Shown piece after piece: positions 18,035 through 24,987 of a stretch of DNA of 64,000 nt (the stretch's first letter is position 1; each line of letters starts with the position of its first letter). Position numbers and translations under genes: made by a program. This stretch comes from CAVXFB01 sp963760935 (lineage in GTDB: Bacteria > Planctomycetota > Planctomycetia > Pirellulales > Thermoguttaceae). Location of the stretch: positions 186,001-250,000 of the forward strand of contig CAVXFB010000007.1 in NCBI GenBank assembly GCA_963760935.1, written 5' to 3'. The notes beneath the pieces are model-generated. The model was not told where the DNA came from. It searched no databases and saw only the letters and a program-made list of their open reading frames with translations.

Positions 18035-18622
18035 ATGACGTCCGTATCCTCGACGCTGCTCGATCGGCTTCGATTGCGCCGGCCGGACGCGTGGCAGCGG
18101 TTCGTGCGGCTCTACAGTCCGGTGATCTATCGTTGGTGCCGACGGGCGGGCTTGATCGCCGACGATGCGGCCGACGTGCTTCAAGAGGTGCTCGTGGCGG
18201 TCATGCTCCATCTGCCCGAGTTCCGCCGCGACAGGCCACAAGACACGTTTAGCGGTTGGCTCGCCGCGATCACGCGGAACAAGGTTCGCGACTGCTATCG
18301 CCGCCGCCAGGGCAAGGCCGAAGCCCGCGGTGGCAGCACGGCACAACAGCAAATTGCCGACGTGCCCCAGCCGCCGGAGCCGTCGGACGAGAGTATTCGG
18401 TCGGATGCGGACTGTGAGGCCGTTTTGTCGCGACGCGTACTGGAACTGATCGAGGCAGAGTTTGAGTTGCGAACGTGGCGAGCCTTCTGGCGTACAACGG
18501 TCGATGGCGAGCCGCCGGCAGGCGTGGCTGAAGACCTCGGTATGACAGTTGCCGCTGTCTATATGGCGAAATCTCGCGTGCTGCGCCGGCTGCGCCAAGT
18601 GCTGGGCGAATTGCCGCAATAG
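18035..18622 (+). CDS. ECF-type RNA polymerase sigma factor
   Basis: 195 residues. Region 2 is visible as LYSPVIYRWCRRAGL and ADDAADVLQEVLVAVM, followed by the DNA-melting stretch TFSGWLAAITRNKVRDCYRRR. Region 4 is near the C-terminus with VAEDLGMTVAAVYMAKSRVLRR. A linker of low complexity separates them. AAAGGA precedes the ATG. No anti-sigma gene of the usual kind follows, but the next gene is a zinc-finger/Ser-Thr kinase locus, a pairing known in planctomycetes, so phosphorylation-dependent control is a reasonable inference. Confidence 0.9.
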   Translation: MTSVSSTLLDRLRLRRPDAWQRFVRLYSPVIYRWCRRAGLIADDAADVLQEVLVAVMLHLPEFRRDRPQDTFSGWLAAITRNKVRDCYRRRQGKAEARGGSTAQQQIADVPQPPEPSDESIRSDADCEAVLSRRVLELIEAEFELRTWRAFWRTTVDGEPPAGVAEDLGMTVAAVYMAKSRVLRRLRQVLGELPQ

Positions 18623-18634
18623 CCATTTCGGAAA

Positions 18635-18706
18635 GGAACACTAATCAACGCTGATCGTCGCTATCAAGAGCAGAATTAGCGGCGATTAGCGAAAGATCAG
18701 TGTTCC
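18635..18706. repeat. inverted-repeat element downstream of the sigma factor
   Basis: GGAACACTAATC at 18635 and GATCAGTGTTCC ending at 18706 form the outer arms of a 72-bp imperfect palindrome with internal GCTGATCGTCGC / GCGGCGATTAGC. It starts 13 bp after the sigma-factor stop codon. It may act as a terminator or be one copy of an interspersed palindromic family. Confidence 0.6.
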
Positions 18707-18897
18707 GTCGCGTGCCTAGTCCTCAAGCCTCGCTTGCCTGCCCGCCTTGCTGGCCAGGGCGTCTTGCCCGAAAATGCTGTTAGACGCCGGCGTTCTTCTA
18801 TTAGGGGCCGATCGTAGGGCAGACATTCCCGCCTGCCCGGCCCGTTTGGTGCAGGCAGACAGGAACGTCTGCTCGACCGCATATCGAGGTCTACCAC

Positions 18898-19154
18898 ATG
18901 CCCACCGTAAAATGCCCGGATCGAGAGACGCTGCGTCAGTTTTCCACAGGTCTGCTCCCCGACGAGCAGTCGGATGTTTTGGTCGGTCATCTGGAAACGT
19001 GTGCCGACTGTCAGGCGACGATCATGTCGCTGGAAGACGCTGGCGATACGCTGATCGGGCGTTTGCGGAGGCCGCCGAGCAGCGAATCGTGCCTGGCCGA
19101 GCCGCAGTTCGAGGCTGCCATGGCGGCGGCCATCGTGGCGAACAGTCCGATGCC
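18898..19154 (+). pseudogene. N-terminal zinc-finger segment of a disrupted kinase gene
   Basis: Begins with ATG at 18898 and encodes CPDRETLRQFSTGLL followed by HLETCADCQ, the anti-sigma-like zinc finger found at the N-terminus of planctomycete Ser/Thr kinases, then LIGRLRRPPSS and a helical linker. The frame stays open to 19404, but after 19154 it runs through a palindromic element and then through out-of-frame kinase sequence. The kinase domain that should follow is read in another frame from 19245. The segment could be translated alone as a small zinc-finger protein. Confidence 0.7.
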
Positions 19155-19229
19155 GGGGACTGGTCCATTTTTCGGTGACAAAGCGCATTTTGCAAATAGC
19201 TCGTCGGCCGAAAATATGGACCTGTCCCC
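19155..19229. repeat. palindromic element, GGGGAC family, copy 1
   Basis: 75-bp element with arms GGGGACTGGTCCATTTTTCG and, on the other strand, GGGGACAGGTCCATATTTTC. It lies in the linker between the zinc finger and the kinase domain. A related element is at 24574-24618, and a minimal palindrome GGGGGACTGTCCCC lies at about 19793-19806. Confidence 0.8.
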
Positions 19230-19544
19230 TTCGCCAGCTCACCCATGCCACAAGTGCTCGGCGAATACCAGATCCTCGAAGAGTTGGGCCGTGGCGGAAT
19301 GGGCCGCGTCTACAAGGCCCTGCACACCAAACTCGACCGCGTGGTGGCCATCAAAATTCTTTGCGCGGCCGTGTGGGCGACCGAAACGCCATTGTTCGCT
19401 TTGAACGCGAGATGAAAGCCGTTGGGCGACTGACCCATCCAAACATCGTCCAGGCCTTCGACGCTCGGGAAATTGATGGCACGCCCCTGCTGATCATGGA
19501 GTACGTCGACGGGCTCGATCTGGCCGAGATCGTGCGAGCTGGAC

Positions 19545-19612
19545 AAGGTGCCAGGAACCGTTTGTGCGAAGCATCCGAAGGGCCGTCCCGGCAAATGGTT
19601 CCTGGCACCTTT
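19545..19612. repeat. palindromic element inserted in frame in the kinase domain
   Basis: Arms AAGGTGCCAGGAACCGTTTG and, on the other strand, AAAGGTGCCAGGAACCATTT enclose about 68 bp. It interrupts the kinase sequence between DGLDLAEIVR and IADACELVRR, where kinases of this family have only a few residues. The insertion keeps the frame open and adds about 22 residues. Confidence 0.85.
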
Positions 19613-20224
19613 GTGACTGGGCTACCGATTGCCGATGCGTGCGAACTGGTCCGCCGCACGGCCGTGGCCCTGCAATGTGCCCACGAACATGGACTGGTCC
19701 ACCGCGACATCAAGCCGTCGAACATCATGCTGAGCCGCGCGGGCGAGGTGAAACTGTTGGACCTCGGGCTGGCGCGATTTTATGCCGGGGGACTGTCCCC
19801 TTCCGTCCCGGGGCAAGAGTTGCCAATCCCCTCTCCACACGACGACATGACCGGGACGGGCATTGCGATGGGCACAGCCGACTACATGGCACCGGAGCAA
19901 GCGTCGGACAGCCGCGCGGTCGACATCCGCGCCGACATTTACAGCCTCGGCTGCACGCTGTACAAGCTCGTAAGCGGTCGGACGCCGTTTAGTGGCCGGG
20001 ACTATTGTGGCACGCTGGAGAAGATGCACGCCCACGTCCATCAGCAGCCGCCCTTTATCCGCAGTCTGGTGCCCGACGTACCGGAAAAGTTGGCCGCCAT
20101 TCTCGATCGGATGCTGGCCAAGGACCCCGATGATCGTTTTTCGACGCCGGCCGAAGTGGCCGAAGCGATTACACCCTGGTGCGACGGCGCGGATCTGCAG
20201 GCGTTACTGAGGCGCGCGTTAGAG

Positions 20225-20260
20225 TCCCCTCTCCCGCCGGGAGAGGGCCAGGGTGAGGGC
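20225..20260. repeat. palindromic element, CCCTCTCCC family, in-frame copy
   Basis: CCCCTCTCCC-GCC-GGGAGAGGG followed by CCAGGGTGAGGGC. It is translated as PLPPGEGQGEGEL in the linker between the kinase domain and the membrane helix. The same family occurs at 35684-35722, 36103-36141 and, inverted and split by an IS, at 36481-37507. Confidence 0.85.
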
Positions 20261-20784
20261 GAATTGGACGTGGCTCCGCAGCCTCAGCCTGCCGCCCGCG
20301 GCGGGCGATTCTACGCGACCATAGCCGTCCTCCTGCTCCTCATCGGCGGCCTCGGCTTCGCGCTGGGCATCATGATCCGCATCCACAAGGATGGAAAGGA
20401 AACGACGCTCAACGTGGCACCGGGCAGCGATGTCAAAATCAACGCTGCCGGCGACGTTGACGTAACGCCGCCCGGACAAGCAAAGCCCAATGCTGAAACC
20501 GTAGGGTCCGCCCCGCGGACCGTTGGCCAACCCTTACACTTCGGCCCGGTGATAGAGCGAGTTATAAATGCCGTAAGCGAGGGCAAGGGTGGCGAAGGGC
20601 TCGACCTGACCAGTGGTAAGCTGGTCGACGTGCCGAAGGAGTTTGGTAAGTGGTCCGCCGAGCTGATCGACAAATGGAGCAGGAACAATAACGTTGATTT
20701 GTTCGTCGATTTTGTGGTTGACGATGACAGGTTTCCTGAAGCGGATGGGCAGCATGTGAAAGCTGGTGAACTCATGCTTACGAG

Positions 20785-21819
20785 GGTCTTGTCGAGCTAT
20801 TTAAGCGTTTGATGCGTAGAACAAGGAGGATTTGAATAACAGGAAACGTCTTGAAGGAGTCTCGACATGGCCGGTACACGGAAAGGTACGTACAAAATCA
20901 CAAATTGGAGCAAGTACAACGAGTCGCTCGTGCAACGCGGGTCGATTACCTTCTGGTTTTGCGAAGAAACGATCGAAAAATGGCGTCACGATAACGCAAA
21001 TCCCGGAGTTGGGCATCCGTTTGTGTACAGCGACACCGCCGTCGAATGTTTGCTCGTTCTGCGAGAGCTGTTTCAACTGCCGTACCGCCAAACCGAAGGA
21101 CTCGGCAAATCGCTCGTCGAACTGATGCGAATCGAACTCGATATTCCAGACTACACGTCGCTGGCCAAGCGGGCTGCCAAAATGGGCATCTCGCTCGACA
21201 TTGCGAAACACACGGGATCGATCGACGTGGTCGTCGATAGCACTGGCCTGAAGGTTTTCGGGGAAGGCGAATGGAAGATGCGCAAACACGGCAAGAGCAA
21301 ACGCCGTACTTGGCGAAAATTGCATCTGGCGGTGAACCCCGATACGCACGAGATCGAAGCGGAGACATTGACGGACAATAGTTGCGACGATGGCGGCCAA
21401 GTGGATGCCCTTTTGGATCAAGTGGTGGGCAAGATCGATGGATTTTACGGCGACGGCGCTTACGACAAATGGAAGGTCTATGAAACGCTGGCCAAGCGGA
21501 GGATCAAGGCGATTGTTCCACCGCAGCGGAACGCAAAGATTAAGCAGCACGGCAATTCGAGCGGTCGTCCGCTGTCGCGGGACGTGGCGATCCGAGCGAT
21601 CCGCCGTCGCGGACGTCGGCGATGGAAGGAAGATGTCGGCTATCATCGCCGCAGCCTTTCGGAAACAGCCATGTATCGGATGAAATGCTGTTTTGGCGAC
21701 CACTTGAAAAACCGCGAAATCCACAATCAACGCACCGAAACGCGACTGCGAAGTAAAATCCTCAATAAATTCACTCGCCTCGGACTTCCCGCGTTCGAGT
21801 GGAATTAGTCAACAAGGCC
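20785..21819 (+). mobile_element. IS5-type insertion sequence with 8-bp target duplication
   Basis: 1,035 bp. Terminal inverted repeats start GGTCTTGTCGA (left) and GGCCTTGTTGA (right, other strand), 9 of 11 matching. The target duplication CTTACGAG lies at 20777-20784 and 21820-21827. Removing the element and one duplication restores an open reading frame across the junction (ELMLT-SLKLGAMAERW), so it inserted into an intact gene. Confidence 0.9.
20867..21808 (+). CDS. IS5-family transposase
   Basis: 313 residues, apparently intact. DDE-type residues are visible in IDVVVDSTGLKVFG, GFYGDGAYDKWKVYE and the C-terminal YHRRSLSETAMYRMKCCFG. A basic patch, MRKHGKSKRRTWRKLH, precedes the central domain. 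AAGGAG lies seven bases before the ATG. Because the gene is open and the terminal repeats are close, the element may still be active. Confidence 0.93.
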   Translation: MAGTRKGTYKITNWSKYNESLVQRGSITFWFCEETIEKWRHDNANPGVGHPFVYSDTAVECLLVLRELFQLPYRQTEGLGKSLVELMRIELDIPDYTSLAKRAAKMGISLDIAKHTGSIDVVVDSTGLKVFGEGEWKMRKHGKSKRRTWRKLHLAVNPDTHEIEAETLTDNSCDDGGQVDALLDQVVGKIDGFYGDGAYDKWKVYETLAKRRIKAIVPPQRNAKIKQHGNSSGRPLSRDVAIRAIRRRGRRRWKEDVGYHRRSLSETAMYRMKCCFGDHLKNREIHNQRTETRLRSKILNKFTRLGLPAFEWN

Positions 21820-22239
21820 CTTACGAGCCTGAAACTCGGGGCGATGGCCGAGCGGTGGGTTCCAGCAACCAAGACATCCGTGTCGCCCTGGGACGAAATT
21901 ACGCTCAATGAACTGAAAACAGCGATCGCGTCGCCGACGCCAGGAATTCCGGTCATTACCGGCCAAGGACCATTTGCTCCTATCGCCATGGTGCATGAAC
22001 GTCGTGGAGAAACTTATTACGCTCTGATGGCGGCACCGGCGACTTTTGCCTTCCAAACCCGCAAGGGTAACCTCGGCATCCTGCAAGTGATCCGTTTCAC
22101 CGAGGACCCGCGCGGAATGCGAATCCGCTACAAGCTGATGCAGCCGGCCGCACCGGCGCCAGTCATGGCATCCTTGCCAGTCAGCGTACCGGCGTCAGCC
22201 GTCCCACCGACGGCCGGTGCGCCGCTCGCGCTCGATTAG
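21820..22239 (+). pseudogene. C-terminal part of the IS-interrupted kinase gene
   Basis: In frame with the sequence left of the IS once the element is removed. It encodes LKLGAMAERWVP, a middle region with WDEITLNELKTAIA, and TFAFQTRKGNLGILQVIRF followed by DPRGMRIRYKLMQP, which closely matches FVFQTRKGDLGLMQVVGF and DPRGIRLRYKLVQR in the next protein. It ends in a Pro/Ala-rich tail at TAG 22237-22239. The frame continues past this TAG directly into the YHS-like sequence of the next ORF. Confidence 0.8.
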
Positions 22240-22269
22240 TGTCCGGTAACCTTCGCGGAAAAACACCAG

Positions 22270-24972
22270 TTGACGCCGGGAGACCGTCGCTTCAGCGCTG
22301 TGCATCGAGGGCGGACCTATTTATTCCGGGGGCCCGACGAGCAGCAGCGATTCATCTCCGATCCCGACCGCTACGCGACCCTGCGTTTTGGCCCCATCAT
22401 GGAGCGCGTGGTCAACGCTATGAGCGCAGGCAAGGGAGGCGGAGGGCTCGATTTGGCTGGCGGGAAAGTGGTCGACATGCCAAACGAATACGAGCAGTGG
22501 CTAGAGGCCCAGCGAAGCGATTGGGCCTCGCAACACCGTGTCGACCTGACTGTCACCTCAGTCAAGGCGCCTCACCTAGCAATTTCCATCGCGCCACAAG
22601 GCTTGAAGATAGTGGCCGTGAGCGAATCATGGGACAGCGATTCCTGGAATCATGTGACCTTAACAGATTTACAATCGGCCCTCGCTGCTGAGCCGGGCAA
22701 GTTCTCCATCGCCAGCCTCCAGCCAACTGTCAGACCGTTCGGAATTCCGCTTGCTGAACTCGTCAAAGCGCCCAGCGGCCTCAGGTACGTCGTGACTCGG
22801 GCCCGAGGGGAAACCTTTGTCTTCCAAACCCGCAAGGGCGATCTCGGGCTAATGCAGGTCGTCGGCTTCACCGATGACCCGCGCGGCATTCGGCTCCGCT
22901 ACAAGCTTGTGCAGCGGCCGACGAGCCCAGCCGCGGAATTCAAGGCCTTTCTTGGGCCGTGGAAGGTGGCGCGAATCCAGAAAGGAGACGCAGCCGGCTC
23001 TTCCTGGCGCGGGGACGAATGGGGAGAAATCAATTTCGACCACCTGAGCCGCGTCGTCTTCGATGAGCACTACTGTCGCTTCCAGGAAATGGAAGAGGGC
23101 ATCGATTGTACGTTAGAGTGGCGCTTTAACCCAACGACGGTTCCAAAGACAATCGGCCTACACGCACAGTCGTCGCCTGCTGGACCAGGTGTGCTTGCGG
23201 CGCTCGGCGTCTACGAACTGCAAGGCGACCAACTGAAGATTTGTCTGGCCAAATATTCGCCGGTGCTTCAGAGCGAGCAGCGGCCCAGCGGGTTTACGAT
23301 TCGGCCCAATTCTGGCGAGATATTGCTGACCCTCGAACGCTATCAGCCCTCCGAGGACGAGAAGGCGTTTCAAGGACGATGGAACGTCGTCAGCCAGTCC
23401 GACAGCGGCAAAGCGGTTCCCAAAAAGGAACTTGAACAACGGTATTTCGAGGCGTTCGACGTCTACGCTTACTTGCGCGACGGAAGCAACAACAAGCTCT
23501 TTCCGCGCGACATCGCAGGCGGGCTATTCGTTCTCGACCCCACGACCGAACCAAAAACGATCACAATCTCTGGATTTGAACCAGACTCGACAGGTGGTTT
23601 CAAGACGGATGAAAATAACAACTACAAGAAGCAGCGACTCGTCGGCATCTACAAGTTCGATGGCGACCACTTGACGATCGCCTATCGCACGAACGGGCCG
23701 CGGCCGGAGAAGTTTGAATCGACGCCGGGGTCCGGCGTTACGCTGCTGGTACTGGAAAGGCCCAGACAAGAGTCGGTCGCAAATGCTGATGAAGTGGGCA
23801 CGCAACGTCAGCCGAGTGCGAAAGGGCCAGAGGTTAATTCTGCAAAGCCGGCAACCTTCCGCACCGTACCGATAACCCGAGGCGATATTGCGGCGACCAT
23901 CACGGCCACGGGCACGATCGAACCGGAGGAGGTGGTGGATGTGGGGGCGCAGGTGGCTGGGCAAATCGTTAAGTTCGGCGACGAGCCGCGTGGCAAAGGC
24001 AAGGCAATCGATTATGGATCGCCAGTTGAGAAAGGGACCATACTGGCACAAATCGACCCGGCAATCTACAAAGCCCGCGTCGAGCAGGCGCAGGCTGGCT
24101 TCGAGCGTGCGAAGGCCGAGTTGACGCTGGCGCAAGTCAAACGAGAGCCAGATGAGGTTGCCAAGAAGGCGGCTGTGGCTGCTGCCGAGGCCGCCGTTGC
24201 CCAAAGCCGGGTCGCTCTCGAGGAAGCGAAACGCGATCTAGATAACACGAGCATCAAATCGCCGTGCAAGGGCGTAGTCATCGATCGCCGGGTCAACGTT
24301 GGGCAGTATGCATCGCCTGAGAAGTCGGCCAGTCTTTTTCTGATCGCGAAGGACCTTCAGAAATTGCAGATTTGGGCCTCGGTCAATGAGGCTGACATCG
24401 CAAAGATCCACAAGGGAATGGCCGTAGACTTCACCGTGGATGCAATCCCCAAGGAGGTCTTTCACGGCACGGTGGCCGACATCCGCCTGAACGCCGCGAT
24501 GACGCAGAACGTGGTTACGTACACGGTGGTGGTGGAGATCAAGAGGCCCACAAGTGATAAAGCAAGCGACAAAGGGGACAGTCCCATTTTCGCTGACGCG
24601 AAAATCGGGACAGTCCCCAACTCGAAACTACTGCCGTACATGACGGCGAATCTGCGATTCCAGATCGAGCAGCACAAAGACGTCTTGCTGGCGCCCAATG
24701 CGGCGCTGCGGTGGAAGCCGCGGCCCGAACAGAGCATTTCCGCCGTGCCAACGAAGCAAGATGGTCGGACGACCAACCCGTTTGTTCCCCAGCTTCGTCG
24801 CAACTCTTCTCCGCCGACCTTATCCGCCTTATACGTCGTTGAGCCGGGCGGAAAACGGGTCCGGCCGCTGGGCGTCAAAACGGGCATAACCGACGGCGAG
24901 CTGACCGAGGTGAGCGGGCCAGACGTGAAGGAAGGGATGGAAGTCGTCGTGGGGGAAGAGCCGCCACGGTAG
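22270..24972 (+). CDS. YHS-like / TIGR03067-like / HlyD-type adaptor multidomain protein
   Basis: 900 residues from a TTG. Domains in order: a YHS-like segment (GDRRFSAVHRGRTYLF, residues about 4-40); a domain shared with the preceding kinase (FGPIMERVVNAMSAGKGG to YKLVQ, about 42-215); two TIGR03067-like domains (from about 222 and 365, each ending in an LLVLER- or LLTLER-type strand); and from about 525 a membrane-fusion/periplasmic adaptor of the HlyD/MacA type, with an alpha-helical hairpin rich in Ala/Glu/Lys and KSPCKGVVIDRRVNVGQ. No export signal is visible at this start, and the frame is open upstream to the TAG at 22237, through C-P-V-T-F, which is normally part of the YHS fold. The true start is therefore doubtful and the gene may once have been joined to the kinase. 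Confidence 0.8.
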   Translation: MTPGDRRFSAVHRGRTYLFRGPDEQQRFISDPDRYATLRFGPIMERVVNAMSAGKGGGGLDLAGGKVVDMPNEYEQWLEAQRSDWASQHRVDLTVTSVKAPHLAISIAPQGLKIVAVSESWDSDSWNHVTLTDLQSALAAEPGKFSIASLQPTVRPFGIPLAELVKAPSGLRYVVTRARGETFVFQTRKGDLGLMQVVGFTDDPRGIRLRYKLVQRPTSPAAEFKAFLGPWKVARIQKGDAAGSSWRGDEWGEINFDHLSRVVFDEHYCRFQEMEEGIDCTLEWRFNPTTVPKTIGLHAQSSPAGPGVLAALGVYELQGDQLKICLAKYSPVLQSEQRPSGFTIRPNSGEILLTLERYQPSEDEKAFQGRWNVVSQSDSGKAVPKKELEQRYFEAFDVYAYLRDGSNNKLFPRDIAGGLFVLDPTTEPKTITISGFEPDSTGGFKTDENNNYKKQRLVGIYKFDGDHLTIAYRTNGPRPEKFESTPGSGVTLLVLERPRQESVANADEVGTQRQPSAKGPEVNSAKPATFRTVPITRGDIAATITATGTIEPEEVVDVGAQVAGQIVKFGDEPRGKGKAIDYGSPVEKGTILAQIDPAIYKARVEQAQAGFERAKAELTLAQVKREPDEVAKKAAVAAAEAAVAQSRVALEEAKRDLDNTSIKSPCKGVVIDRRVNVGQYASPEKSASLFLIAKDLQKLQIWASVNEADIAKIHKGMAVDFTVDAIPKEVFHGTVADIRLNAAMTQNVVTYTVVVEIKRPTSDKASDKGDSPIFADAKIGTVPNSKLLPYMTANLRFQIEQHKDVLLAPNAALRWKPRPEQSISAVPTKQDGRTTNPFVPQLRRNSSPPTLSALYVVEPGGKRVRPLGVKTGITDGELTEVSGPDVKEGMEVVVGEEPPR
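24574..24618. repeat. palindromic element, GGGGAC family, copy 2, in frame
   Basis: Arms GGGGACAGTCCCATTTTCGC and, on the other strand, GGGGACTGTCCCGATTTTCG enclose 45 bp. It is translated as KGDSPIFADAKIGTVPN within the beta-domain of the adaptor protein without breaking the frame. Confidence 0.85.
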
Positions 24973-24987
24973 GTCGCGCAGCACGCT

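Larger units (their letters stand above)
19245..20784 (+). pseudogene. Ser/Thr protein kinase with membrane anchor, frameshifted and cut by an IS
   Basis: The N-lobe reads from ATG 19245 (MPQVLGEYQIL, glycine loop LGRGGMGRVYKA, VVAIKIL) and then meets a stop. The rest reads in another frame from about 19360: FEREMKAVGRL, catalytic loop HRDIKPSNIML, DLG metal motif in LLDLGLARF and MAPEQ. One missing base near 19345-19360 would join them. A transmembrane helix follows near 20320-20375, then an outer domain beginning FGPVIERVINAVSEGKGG. The open frame reaches an IS5-type element at 20785 and continues after it at 21828. Two palindromic elements lie in frame inside this part. Zinc finger, kinase and membrane helix together are typical of planctomycete receptor-like kinases. 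Confidence 0.85.
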
